DNA from: Candidatus Hydrogenedentota bacterium
GTDB taxonomy: Bacteria > Hydrogenedentota > Hydrogenedentia > Hydrogenedentales > CAITNO01
Reading direction: 5' to 3'
DNA: 14,932 nt
Assembly: GCA_029554925.1 (NCBI GenBank)
Contig: JAKPUV010000946.1
Span: 1-14,932, forward strand
Position numbers and translations under genes: made by a program. The notes beneath the pieces were generated by a model. The model had not been told where the DNA came from. It saw only the letters and a program-made list of their open reading frames with translations, and made no database searches. Positions 1 through 7,374 of the stretch are shown piece by piece. How positions within the stretch are numbered: the first letter of the stretch is position 1; every line of letters starts with the position of its first letter.

Positions 1-193
1 GCGGCGAGGCCACGGGCGCGCCCTGGGGGAACCACGCGACCAGGGAGTAGAAGTAGTTCTCCTGCGCGGCGTAGAGCCCGATCCGCGCCTGCTCCACCGT
101 GCCCAGAAACACCACCACGAGCAGCAGCGCCAGCAGCACGATGGACAGCTCATACGACGCGAGGAACCGGAAGCCCTTTTTCAGGAGGGTCAT
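1..193 (-). CDS. resB: ResB-like cytochrome c biogenesis protein, N-terminal part
   Basis: The gene starts with ATG at 193 and runs off the left edge, so only 64 residues are visible. A basic N-terminus (MTLLKKGFRFLASYELS) leads into a hydrophobic helix at about residues 17-32, then GTVEQARIGLYAAQENYFYS. A first helix followed by G-T-x-E-Q and a 'GLY.AQ.KYF'-like segment is characteristic of ResB/Ccs1 proteins. Those are membrane partners of CcsA in system II cytochrome c maturation, handling haem and apocytochrome on the outer face of the membrane. The start overlaps the stop of the upstream lipoprotein gene (ATGA at 190-193), implying translational coupling. The ccsA partner, if present, would lie outside the window. 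Assignment rests on the N-terminus only. Confidence 0.72.
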   Translation of the reverse strand, partial: MTLLKKGFRFLASYELSIVLLALLLVVVFLGTVEQARIGLYAAQENYFYSLVAWFPQGAPVASP

Positions 194-831
194 GGGGCCA
201 GCCCCCCGGAGGGCCGCAGGGACATACAGAACGCCCGGAAACGGTCCCGCTCCGCCTCCAGCGCCGCGCGGGTGCCCGTCATCTTTACGAAGAATGTCCG
301 TCCTTCCATCGGACAGACCACCCCGAGCGGCAGCGCGTCCTCGATCTTTCCGGCGCCCATGGAGGCGTACGGCCCCGCCGCCTCCACCACCACCGCGTCC
401 GCCCCCAGCACCGGCCAGCGCGGCAGCGCCGCGATCTCCTCCGGCGTCAGCGGCGGCTGGCCCATCTGCGCCCGCCACCGGTTCACGTTCGCCTCCAGCC
501 CGCCCCCGTCGCCGTACAGTGTGGACACCGCGCACTCCGCCAGCGGGTCGCTCTTGATCAAAAAGGTCGCCAGACGCGTCTGGCTGTCCGGCCCCTGCGA
601 CCACCCCTCCGGCAGCTCCCAAGTGAATCCCCGGTCCGCAATCAGGCCCATCCGCTCCGCCGTCTTCATCGCGGGCGGCGCGATCCGCTCCTCCGCCGGC
701 ACCCGCTCCACCCGGTCAATGGTCTCCGGGCCGCCGCCCCCGCCGCACCCCTCCAGACACACCGCCCCCGCCGCGCACAGCGCCGCAAGGAACGCCGCGC
801 CGCCGCGGCCTTTTTCCAGGAGAGGGAACAC
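190..831 (-). CDS. Putative lipoprotein encoded upstream of resB
   Basis: The product has 213 residues. The start is GTG at 831, preceded by AAAGG with about 7 nt spacing. Residues 1-28 form a signal peptide with hydrophobic core AAFLAALCAAGAVCL. The lipobox is L-E-G-C with Cys29 as the likely lipidated residue (Glu at -2 is atypical), followed by a Gly run. The mature domain begins near residue 68 (FTWELPEGW) and contains NVNRWRAQMGQ (115-125), with a segment RTFFVKMTG (178-186) near the end. I have the impression of similar small 'W.LP.GW ... NVNRWR.Q' proteins in PVC-type bacteria, but I know no function. The ATGA overlap with resB suggests a role in cytochrome c maturation or in the envelope nearby; that is inference from position. 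Confidence 0.72.
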   Translation of the reverse strand: MFPLLEKGRGGAAFLAALCAAGAVCLEGCGGGGGPETIDRVERVPAEERIAPPAMKTAERMGLIADRGFTWELPEGWSQGPDSQTRLATFLIKSDPLAECAVSTLYGDGGGLEANVNRWRAQMGQPPLTPEEIAALPRWPVLGADAVVVEAAGPYASMGAGKIEDALPLGVVCPMEGRTFFVKMTGTRAALEAERDRFRAFCMSLRPSGGLAP

Positions 832-919
832 CCGTCACGCCTTTCCGTCCCGATGATTACCGGGACACCCCGGCGAAACACCCGCCGTCAGGGGATTATG
901 CCGGAGGACACCCCGCGGT

Positions 920-1017
920 TCCAAGGTCCGCGCCCCGGCGCGCCGAGCGCCCGGGGAACACGCCGTCTGACCTGTCCGACCCGTCCGACCTGTCTGACTT
1001 GTCCAACCGGTCCGCCG
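920..1017. repeat. Composite intergenic element, copy 1
   Basis: Three blocks occur in order: tccaaggtccgcg (920-932), cgcccggggaaca (948-960), and an array of 9-nt units related to GTCCGACCG (about six units, 965-1018). The array ends on the stop codon of the downstream-oriented gene. The same three blocks occur in the same order at 3183-3300: the first differs at one base and the second is identical. Each copy lies just past the 3' end of a secreted-protein gene ending in the same Ig-like repeats. Function is unknown: a dispersed repeat, a 3' RNA element, or a by-product of gene duplication are all possible. The rest of 832-1017 shows nothing else that I can support. Confidence 0.7.
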
Positions 1018-1572
1018 TTACGGGTCCAGGCGGATGTAGTCGCTGAAGCGCTCCGACACGTTGTCGGCGCCGTCGCGGTACTGCACGCGGACGGTGTAAT
1101 AGCCCGGCGCGGTACCGCCGAGGGTCCAGGCCTTGGCCGCCGCCGGGGGCTCCCAGGGGCTCCACGTGGACCCGTTGTTGCTGAACCGCATCCGCGTCAC
1201 GCCCGCGCCGTTCCCGTCCTGCCAGGACAGACCGAGGGTGACTTGGGGCGATCCGGTGGCGGACTGGCCGTTATTGATGACAATGGCGCCCGTGGGCGGC
1301 GCGGTGTCGAGGCGGATGTAGTCGCTGAACACCGCCGAGCGCTGGTTGGCCCGGTCCAGGTACTGCACCCGGACCGTCCGGTGGCCGTCGGGCCCCGCCG
1401 GCAGAGTGTGCGCCCGCGCCTCCGCCAGGGATTCCCAGGCGGACCAGACGGCCCCGTCGTTGCTGAAGCGCATCCGCGACACGCCGGGCCCACCGGTGGC
1501 CAGCCACCACAGGGACAGGGAAACCGCCGGGGTGTTCGTCGCGGACCGGTTGTTGTTGATGAGGATGCCTCC
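1018..1572 (-). repeat. Ig-like tail module, copy 1 (paralogous to 3309-3863)
   Basis: This 555-nt block encodes the last 184 residues of the gene plus its stop. It aligns without gaps to 3309-3863 at a constant offset of 2291. By eye the proteins differ at 18 of 184 positions. The similarity stops abruptly upstream, at the codons before GGILINNN, where the two proteins have unrelated sequence. That indicates a shuffled or gene-converted C-terminal module rather than whole-gene duplication. Confidence 0.9.
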
Positions 1573-3156
1573 CAGGAGGCCGTAGGCCACCGTGAGGTCC
1601 ACGGCGGAGCCGGGGGCCGCGGAGGCCCCCGCCGACGGCGACTGGCCAAGCACCGTGCCCGGCGCGGCGGTCGCGCTGAACACCTCGGTGACCGCGCCCA
1701 CCGCAAGCCCCGCCACGGCCAGGGCGCTCTCCGCCTCGGCCAGTGCCATGCCGTAAAGGTCGGGCACGGTGGCGCTGGTGTCAAACGCGCGCGGCTGCGC
1801 CGCGACCTCCAGCGGGTCGGCCGCATTGTCCAGCAGCCGCAGCCCCTCCGGGTCGGTCATGTCCGGCGGCATGTAATAGATGGTCCGCTCCAGCGCGAGC
1901 AGCTTGAACGGGCTGGTCTTCGGGTCCGTGTTGGGGATGGACGGCAGCGGGCTTCCCGGCAGGCCGATGATGAAATGCCCGCTCTGGCCGTAGGCGTGCG
2001 CGTCGCCGGTGCACTGGGTCGTGCCCGCGTTGGCCTCGTCCAGATAGTAGGACGAGACCGTCAGCCCGACGATGTCGGTCAGCAGGGTGTGCAGCATGAG
2101 GATCGTGCCCTGCGGGCCCCGCGCCAGCTCCCAGTCCACGGGCCCCTCGGGAACCGTGTCCGCCACGCCGTCGATGACGACGGGCGCGTCCAGGTTGTTG
2201 TTCAAATACTCCATGCCGGAGGCCTCGGGACTGTAGTCGAGGAAGTCCATGATCGCCGGGATGGCGTGCACGCGCAGGTGCGTGGTGATGTCCTCGCGCT
2301 GTTCGTAGAACACGTGCGTCCGCTGGGTGCGGGGGCCGCTGTTCGCGCCCACATAGCCGCGCAGCGCGCGCACCGGGCCGCTCTTGTTGACGATGAAGGC
2401 GCCCTCGGCGGCGGAGAAGGTGTTCTCACTGCGGTCGCAGATGCCCGGGGCGAAGAGGTTCTTGTGACGGTCCAGGATGTCCACACCCGTCGCGTCCCCG
2501 GCGAACACGCGCAGCCCGTCGGACTTCCACCGGTCGGAGAAATGCCGCTCGTAGAAGTCCGTCGAAATGAAACTGTCCTCCGGGTTGGGGCCCGCGCTGA
2601 TCTTGTAGTTGGTCTTGTAGGCGCCGGCGTTCAGGCTGAACGTGTAGTCCACATAGCTTTTGCCCGCGGCGGGGTCCAGCGTGCCGTCCGAAGCGAACAG
2701 GTAGACCACCCCCGCCGCGCCGTCCACCGGGTCCGTAAGCGTGACCTGGACGGCCGTGGCCCCCACAACGCCCGCGGGCGCCGCCGCATACGCCGGGCAG
2801 GCCTCCCCGGCATCCTTCACCATGAACACAATCTCGTCGTTAGCGTCCAGCGCCGCGTCCGGGTCCGGCCCCGTGAACGTGCCCGAGTCCGTGTAGTCGA
2901 GGCGGGAAAAACTGCCGTAGGTGGTGCTGCCGTTGTACACCTGCGTGAAGTTGATGACCGCCCGCTCGTCCACCTGCACGGGGATCTGCGTCCACCCCCC
3001 GTCAAAGGCGAAGGCCACCAGGCTGCCGGGCGCAATGCCGGCCAGCGACGGCACGTCCGCGCCCGTGAGCGCCACCGGATCGGCGGGCCGGTTGACCGCC
3101 GCCCCGGCGGAGAGGCAAAGACACGCCAAGAGAACGGAAACCAGAAAAACACGCAT
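1018..3156 (-). CDS. Secreted protein with PASTA domain and two C-terminal Ig-like repeats
   Basis: The product has 712 residues. ATG at 3156 is chosen because AAGGAG lies 7 nt upstream and the peptide then begins with a clean signal sequence, MRVFLVSVLLACLCLSAGAA. The open frame continues 38 codons further upstream but those residues look non-coding. Residues about 22-455 form a large domain I do not recognise (FAFDGGWTQIPVQVDER near 49, NDEIVFMVKDAG at 106-117). Residues about 463-525 (VPDLYGMALAEAESALAVAG onward, ending SAVDLTVAYG) match a PASTA domain. Residues 529-618 and 622-712 are two Ig-like repeats with MRFSN.G..WS.WE and VRVQY.D motifs. It is predicted to be exported. The tail is shared with the neighbouring esterase and may serve attachment or cell-surface display. 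The main domain could be a carbohydrate- or protein-acting enzyme, but no catalytic motif is recognisable. Confidence 0.85.
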   Translation of the reverse strand: MRVFLVSVLLACLCLSAGAAVNRPADPVALTGADVPSLAGIAPGSLVAFAFDGGWTQIPVQVDERAVINFTQVYNGSTTYGSFSRLDYTDSGTFTGPDPDAALDANDEIVFMVKDAGEACPAYAAAPAGVVGATAVQVTLTDPVDGAAGVVYLFASDGTLDPAAGKSYVDYTFSLNAGAYKTNYKISAGPNPEDSFISTDFYERHFSDRWKSDGLRVFAGDATGVDILDRHKNLFAPGICDRSENTFSAAEGAFIVNKSGPVRALRGYVGANSGPRTQRTHVFYEQREDITTHLRVHAIPAIMDFLDYSPEASGMEYLNNNLDAPVVIDGVADTVPEGPVDWELARGPQGTILMLHTLLTDIVGLTVSSYYLDEANAGTTQCTGDAHAYGQSGHFIIGLPGSPLPSIPNTDPKTSPFKLLALERTIYYMPPDMTDPEGLRLLDNAADPLEVAAQPRAFDTSATVPDLYGMALAEAESALAVAGLAVGAVTEVFSATAAPGTVLGQSPSAGASAAPGSAVDLTVAYGLLGGILINNNRSATNTPAVSLSLWWLATGGPGVSRMRFSNDGAVWSAWESLAEARAHTLPAGPDGHRTVRVQYLDRANQRSAVFSDYIRLDTAPPTGAIVINNGQSATGSPQVTLGLSWQDGNGAGVTRMRFSNNGSTWSPWEPPAAAKAWTLGGTAPGYYTVRVQYRDGADNVSERFSDYIRLDP

Positions 3157-3182
3157 GACGTCACTCCTTCTTGCCCTGCTGC

Positions 3183-3300
3183 TCCAAGGCCCGCGTGCCC
3201 GCGCCGCACGCCCCGGAAGAGGCCAGGGGGAAGCCTGGCGATCCCAGGGGCGTGCCCGCCCGGGGAACATGCTGTCCGACCGGTCCGACCGGTCCGACCC
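3183..3300. repeat. Composite intergenic element, copy 2
   Basis: It contains tccaaggcccgcg (3183-3195), cgcccggggaaca (3257-3269) and three 9-nt units gtccgaccg, gtccgaccg and gtccgaccc (3274-3300). Order and orientation match copy 1 at 920-1017, but the first spacer is 61 nt here against 15 nt there. It fills most of the 152-nt gap between the esterase stop and the ATG of the next gene. No clear intrinsic terminator with a T-run is visible. Confidence 0.7.
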
Positions 3301-3308
3301 TTTCTAAT

Positions 3309-3863
3309 TCACGGATCCAGACGGATGTAGTCGCTGAACCGCTCCGACACGTTGTCCGCGCCGTCGCGGTACTGCACGCGGACGGTGTAGTAGCCCGGCG
3401 CGGTGCCGCCGAGGGTCCAGGCCCTGGCCGCCGCCGGCGGCTCCCAGGGGCTCCAGGTGGACCCGTTGTTGCTGAAGCGCATGCGCGTGACCCCCGCGCC
3501 CTCCCCGTCCTGCCAGGCAAGCCCCAGGGTGACATTCGCCGAAGAGGTGGCGGACGCGCCGCCGTTGACCACGACGGCACCCGTCGGCGGCGCGGTGTCG
3601 AGGCGGATGTAGTCCTTGAACACCGGCGAGCGCGCGTTGGCCCGGTCGAGGTACTGCACGCGGACGGTGCGGTGGCCGTCGGGCCCCTCGGGCAGGGTGT
3701 AGGCCCGGGTGTCCGCCAGGCGCTCCCAGGCCGACCAGACCGCGCCGTCGTTGCTGAAGCGCATCCGCGACACGCCGGGCCCGCCGGTGGCCAGCCACCA
3801 CAGGGACAGGGAAACCGCCGGGGTGTTCGTCGCGGACCGGTTGTTGTTGATCAGGATGCCGCC
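3309..3863 (-). repeat. Ig-like tail module, copy 2 (paralogous to 1018-1572)
   Basis: This is the second copy of the 555-nt module, encoding residues 600-783 of the hydrolase plus its stop. Within each copy the two Ig-like units are themselves diverged repeats (MRFSNDGAVWSAWE versus MRFSNNGSTWSPWE). The module therefore arose by an old internal duplication and a more recent transfer between the two genes. Confidence 0.9.
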
Positions 3864-5660
3864 CAAAATGTCATAGGGGTCGCTGCTGTAAACCGTCGGG
3901 GGCCCGTCGAACGCGGTGCCGCCGGGGTTCTCCGCCAGATCAACGCCCTCGATGACGACTTCCGCCGGCCCCTCGGGGTCGTCCGGGGCGACCGTGAAGG
4001 TGAAGGCGTAGGCCTGCCCGTCCTGGGACAGGAAGGCCGCGGGCCGCCCATTGACGGTGACGTCGGGGAGGGCGGCAAGGGGCTCCGAGGCGGCGAAGGA
4101 AAGGGTAACCTCCTGCCCGGCCTGGGCAAACGCGGGCACGGCCGCCAGGCCGGCGAAGGAGGGGGCTTTCACGTCCGGCGGCTCCTGGCCCAGGGCGTAG
4201 GTGTCGGGCACCACGCGCAGGCCCGAGCAGAGCTTGCCGCCTTCGTAGACCAGTTCCACGAAGAACCCCCTCCATCCGGTGGCCGGGGTTTCCGGCGGGG
4301 CGATGTAAACCCCGTCCCCCTCGGGGTCCGTCAGGGTGGTGGAGGTCCACTGGGGCCCCAGGGTTTGGAGGCGGAAGTCCCGGTGGTCCGGATTGTGCGC
4401 CTGCCAAACCTTCACCTCCCAGGGCGGGATGTCCGCCTCCACCCGGATGGAGCCGTCGTCCTCGAAGGACCACGAGACGTCGGGCATGACCCAGTCACTG
4501 CCGGGAACCAGCGCGCCGACAAACGCGATCAGGGTGCCGAGCGCCTCGAAGTTGGGGGATTCAAAGCCGAGGCCATGGTCGGTGTTGGGCAGGTACATCA
4601 TCCGGTTGACCCCGGGCAGGTAGTCAACATAGAACTTGGCGGCGTCGGGCAGGAAGAACTGGTCGCCCGTGCTGTTGATGATGAGCTTGGGCATGGTCAG
4701 GCGGTCGCGGTAGGTGAAGGGGTCCACAATCCGCGCCAGGTCGCGGCCGGCGTCCGTGTCGAGCCGGTCGAAGACGTTCATGTTCGTGTAGTCGCGCACC
4801 GCCGTGGAGTAGCCCCCCTGGATGTAGTGCGCCGCGTCGTTCAGCGGGTAGCCGCTGTAGGCGTTCTTGTGGTGGGTCATCTGCTTGTTCATGTTCAGCA
4901 CGTCTATCACCATGGGCGCGATGCCCACGACCCGCCGCTGGGGGTCCGCCGCCGCCGTGAGCCAGGTGGTCCAGCCCCGCTTCGACGCGCCGGTCACGAT
5001 GAAGCGGTCCACCGCCAGCGTGGTGTTCTGTTCGGTGAACTCCTGCACGGCGTCCATGGCCCGCACCGCCGCTTTGGTCATCGGCAGCAGCAGCGGCCAT
5101 TCGGGGTCCGGGTGCGGCCCCGTGCCCGTGTACAGGTCCAGATACTTGTCGAGGGTGTACGAAATGATCGCGTCCTCCGTGCGGTTGGAGGACTCCCCGG
5201 CAAAGCGGACCGGCTCGTTCGGGACAAACTGGAGATACGCGATGCTGCACCCGGCGAGTGCCGCCAGAAACCCGTACTCGCTGACATCATTCGGGGTGCT
5301 GCTGTTGCTGCCCCCCTCGATGATCAGCAGGCAGGTGCTGGGCTCCGCGTTGAACGGCACCACAATGTGCAGGAAATGCCGCCACAGCTCCTTGTTCGGG
5401 CTCGTTGAGGCGAAGTCCGACGCGGTCCGCCACGTCTGCGACGTCATGTTGAGGATGTACAGGGTGCCGGTCTGGGGCCCCGTCCCGTCCAGTCCGTACA
5501 CCGGCTGCGAGCTGCGCAGCGACCATCCGTACGAAGGGTCCGGCTTTTCGACATAGTCGTCGAGCGCCGTGCGCACCGGCTCGCCGGCGTTGCCGGAGGA
5601 CGCCGCGAGGAGAAGGGCAAGAACAGCCAGAACACCGCGAAGGAGGGAAAAGGGCTTCAT
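3309..5660 (-). CDS. PhoPQ-activated pathogenicity-related alpha/beta hydrolase with Ig-like tail
   Basis: The product has 783 residues. ATG at 5660 is supported by AAGGAG 8 nt upstream and by the signal peptide MKPFSLLRGVLAVLALLLAA that follows. Residues about 27-495 resemble the PhoPQ_related family (AprA-type), an alpha/beta hydrolase fold of poorly known substrate. The nucleophile elbow GASKRGW (224-230) gives Ser226. STGDQFF (330-336) gives Asp333 and NTDHGLGF (359-366) gives His362, a complete apparent triad. Residues about 499-590 look like a bacterial Ig-like domain (VTLSFAASEPLAALPDVTVNG). Residues 600-689 and 693-783 are the two Ig-like repeats shared with the next gene. It is predicted to be an exported esterase or peptidase-like hydrolase. 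Family assignment is good; the substrate is unknown. Confidence 0.88.
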   Translation of the reverse strand: MKPFSLLRGVLAVLALLLAASSGNAGEPVRTALDDYVEKPDPSYGWSLRSSQPVYGLDGTGPQTGTLYILNMTSQTWRTASDFASTSPNKELWRHFLHIVVPFNAEPSTCLLIIEGGSNSSTPNDVSEYGFLAALAGCSIAYLQFVPNEPVRFAGESSNRTEDAIISYTLDKYLDLYTGTGPHPDPEWPLLLPMTKAAVRAMDAVQEFTEQNTTLAVDRFIVTGASKRGWTTWLTAAADPQRRVVGIAPMVIDVLNMNKQMTHHKNAYSGYPLNDAAHYIQGGYSTAVRDYTNMNVFDRLDTDAGRDLARIVDPFTYRDRLTMPKLIINSTGDQFFLPDAAKFYVDYLPGVNRMMYLPNTDHGLGFESPNFEALGTLIAFVGALVPGSDWVMPDVSWSFEDDGSIRVEADIPPWEVKVWQAHNPDHRDFRLQTLGPQWTSTTLTDPEGDGVYIAPPETPATGWRGFFVELVYEGGKLCSGLRVVPDTYALGQEPPDVKAPSFAGLAAVPAFAQAGQEVTLSFAASEPLAALPDVTVNGRPAAFLSQDGQAYAFTFTVAPDDPEGPAEVVIEGVDLAENPGGTAFDGPPTVYSSDPYDILGGILINNNRSATNTPAVSLSLWWLATGGPGVSRMRFSNDGAVWSAWERLADTRAYTLPEGPDGHRTVRVQYLDRANARSPVFKDYIRLDTAPPTGAVVVNGGASATSSANVTLGLAWQDGEGAGVTRMRFSNNGSTWSPWEPPAAARAWTLGGTAPGYYTVRVQYRDGADNVSERFSDYIRLDP

Positions 5661-5692
5661 GACCGGGTCTCCTTGTGCCAAGGTTGCCAGAG

Positions 5693-5722
5693 GGTGTAGC
5701 ACACCCCCGGAGCGGAACACAA
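5693..5722 (-). promoter_or_regulatory. Possible promoter for the PhoPQ-related hydrolase
   Basis: On the minus strand TTGTGT (5722-5717) is followed after 18 nt by TACACC (5698-5693), preceded by TGC as an extended -10. It lies 33 nt upstream of the ATG. The -10 overlaps a small hairpin (gggtgt-agc-acaccc, 5692-5706) that could instead end rlmB transcription, though no T-run follows. Weak call. Confidence 0.25.
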
Positions 5723-5750
5723 GTCCCCGCGCCGGGCCGGGCCGGGGCGG

Positions 5751-6473
5751 TCAGCGCCGCCGTCGGCACTCGGCGAGGGCGATGGCCGCGCTGACGGACG
5801 CGTTGAGGCTGGAAAGGGCGCCCGCCATGGGGATGGAGACGACGAAGTCGCAGCGGTCGCGGACCAGGCGGCGGATGCCGTCGCCCTCGTTGCCCACCAC
5901 GACGAGCGTGCGCCCCGTGAGGTCGGCCTCCCAAAGCGTCTTCTGCCCGCCCGCGTCCAGCGCGGCGGCCCAAAACCCCGCCTGCTGCATCCGCTCCACG
6001 GCGCGGGCGAGATTGGTCACCTGCACGAGGTCCACATGCTCCACGCCGCCCGCGGCCGCCTTGACCGCGGCCGGGGAGAGGGGCGCGGCGCGGTCCTTGC
6101 CGAAAAGCACCCCCGCCGCCCCGAAGGCCGCGGCGGAGCGGATGACGGCGCCGAAGTTCTGGGGGTCCTCCACGCAGTCCAGCAGGACCGCGAAGGCGTC
6201 GGGCTCCGGGTGGCGGTCCAGCCAGGTCTCGAGGTCGAAGACCTCTGGGGGCGCGGCGCGCAGCACCACGCCCTGGTGGTTGCCGCCGGCGGCGAGCCGG
6301 TCCAGGGCGGCGCGGTCGGCCGTCTCCACGGGGACGCCCTTCGCCGCGGCGAGAAGGTCGTCAATGCCTTTGGCGGCGGCGAGGACATAGAGCCGCCGGG
6401 GCGGCCGCCGCCGGGCGCGCAGACACTCCAGCACGGGGATCCTGCCGAAGACGATGCCGGGGTCGGCGCTCAC
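5751..6473 (-). CDS. rlmB: 23S rRNA 2'-O-ribose methyltransferase, RlmB/TrmH family
   Basis: The product has 240 residues, near the usual 240-250. It starts with GTG at 6473, overlapping the TGA of the preceding gene (GTGA, 6470-6473), and the protein begins MSADPGIVFGRIPVLECLRA. Residues 5-75 form the SpoU substrate-binding domain, with NHQGVVL at 65-71. Residues about 96-235 form the SPOUT methylase knot with all three motifs: LDCVEDPQNFGAVIRSA (98-114; Asn106 and Arg112), VVVGNEGDGI (191-200) and IPMAGALSSLNASVSAAIA (214-232). RlmB methylates G2251 of 23S rRNA in E. coli using S-adenosylmethionine. A related TrmH-like tRNA or rRNA target cannot be excluded. It is the last gene of a three-gene operon. 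Confidence 0.93.
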   Translation of the reverse strand: MSADPGIVFGRIPVLECLRARRRPPRRLYVLAAAKGIDDLLAAAKGVPVETADRAALDRLAAGGNHQGVVLRAAPPEVFDLETWLDRHPEPDAFAVLLDCVEDPQNFGAVIRSAAAFGAAGVLFGKDRAAPLSPAAVKAAAGGVEHVDLVQVTNLARAVERMQQAGFWAAALDAGGQKTLWEADLTGRTLVVVGNEGDGIRRLVRDRCDFVVSIPMAGALSSLNASVSAAIALAECRRRR

Positions 6474-6910
6474 TGCAGCTCGTGGACCTCCTTGAGCTTG
6501 GCGGCGCGCAGGCGCAGGTTGTCGTCCACCGGCACCCGCGGGTCGTAGTTGTGGGCGCTGTTGGAGATGAGCATCTGCAGGATGTTGTAGCTGTCCTGGA
6601 ACCGGTTCATGTGCTCCAGGCACCGGGCGAGGGAGTACTGGTTGTTCCAGTAGTTCACGCCGTTCGTGCCGTAGCGGTCGATGGCGAGCTGGTACACCGT
6701 GGCGGCCTGCGCATAGCGGAAGGTCATCAGGAGATACCCGCCCACCCGGCTGAGGCCCGCCTCGTCCACCTTGTCCTGGGCCGCGTCCTGCCCCGGGGCG
6801 GCGGCGGTGAACTTGTTCACCATGTAGTTGACCCCCGCGCTGGAGCCCAGCCAGCCCACGCCCAGCACAACGATGATGATGATCGGCCACTTCAGTCTGC
6901 TCAGGTCCAT
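6470..6910 (-). CDS. Single-span membrane protein with TPR-like helical repeats
   Basis: The product has 146 residues. The start is ATG at 6910, with AAAGGA 8 nt upstream. Residues 8-22 are strongly hydrophobic (PIIIIVVLGVGWLG) after a short charged N-terminus, giving one membrane anchor with the rest probably extracytoplasmic. Residues about 56-120 read as paired helices with a TPR character (YLLMTFRYAQAATVYQLAID, then NNQYSLARCLEHMNRFQDSY). TPR-like parts usually mediate protein contacts. It is co-transcribed with the zinc-finger membrane protein upstream (60-nt gap) and overlaps rlmB by 4 nt. No specific family is recognised. Confidence 0.8.
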   Translation of the reverse strand: MDLSRLKWPIIIIVVLGVGWLGSSAGVNYMVNKFTAAAPGQDAAQDKVDEAGLSRVGGYLLMTFRYAQAATVYQLAIDRYGTNGVNYWNNQYSLARCLEHMNRFQDSYNILQMLISNSAHNYDPRVPVDDNLRLRAAKLKEVHELQ

Positions 6911-6970
6911 GATCCGGTTCCTTTCAGATGATTTCGAGCCGCCGTTCCGGCGCGGGCACCCCCCGCGCCG

Positions 6971-7321
6971 CTAGATGCCCAGCCAGCCCCGCACGGTCCA
7001 CGCGATGTCCGCCAGCACGGGGATTTCAAACATGATCGAGACGACGCCCAGGGCCAGCAGCGCCACGAGGGCGACCAGCAGGCCGCCGACGGCCTTGCTG
7101 AGGCGGTGCATGACCCCGAGGCCCTGTTTCCGGGAGACACCCAGCTCCTTGGCGCGGTCCATGAACGCGCCGTACTTCTCCGCGCACTCCTGCGAGCAGA
7201 ACTGCCCGCCGCGCCCGGAGATCGCGCAGGCCTTGCAGACCCCCGTGCCGCACTGGCGGCACCGGGCAACGGCCTCGTGGCTGGGATGGTTCACGCACCA
7301 GGTTCGCATGGGGGCGGACAT
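6971..7321 (-). CDS. Cys-rich zinc-finger (B-box-like) protein with C-terminal membrane helix
   Basis: The product has 116 residues. ATG at 7321 is fixed by a near-perfect Shine-Dalgarno, AAGGAGGTG, 5 nt upstream. The alternative Met5 has no such site. Residues 9-46 hold C9, H12, C21, C24, C29, C32, C42 and C46, arranged as CVNHP...CRQCG...CKACA...FCSQEC. This resembles the B-box-like zinc ribbon seen at the N-terminus of many small bacterial membrane proteins and probably binds two zinc ions. Residues about 79-98 form a transmembrane helix (GGLLVALVALLALGVVSIMF), so the zinc domain likely sits in the cytoplasm. It heads the operon leading to rlmB. The function is unknown. Confidence 0.82.
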   Translation of the reverse strand: MSAPMRTWCVNHPSHEAVARCRQCGTGVCKACAISGRGGQFCSQECAEKYGAFMDRAKELGVSRKQGLGVMHRLSKAVGGLLVALVALLALGVVSIMFEIPVLADIAWTVRGWLGI

Positions 7322-7374
7322 GACGACACCTCCTTGACTGCTCCGGACAACGCCGCCTGCGCGCGGTTTATTTC

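Noticed and set aside
965..1018. 9-nt repeats as a CRISPR array
   Set aside because: The units are 9 nt, contiguous and without spacers, so it is a short tandem repeat and not CRISPR.
3157..3270. Upstream extension of the PASTA protein to an ATG at 3270
   Set aside because: The 38 added residues are Arg/Pro-rich and would bury the signal peptide. The ATG at 3156 has AAGGAG at proper spacing.
853..5408. Very long plus-strand open frames (about 825 and 745 codons) opposite the two secreted-protein genes
   Set aside because: They are antisense to well-supported genes with signal peptides and known domains. Their translations are rich in Arg, Gly, His and Val with no recognisable domain, a common artefact of GC-rich DNA.
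5692..5706. Hairpin gggtgt-agc-acaccc as a rho-independent terminator of rlmB
   Set aside because: The stem is only 6 bp with a 3-nt loop, and no T-run follows in the minus direction. It also overlaps a possible -10.
5751..6890. Long 379-codon form of RlmB
   Set aside because: The first ~140 residues are an out-of-frame reading of the TPR-like gene. The conserved domain begins right after the GTG at 6473, in a GTGA overlap.
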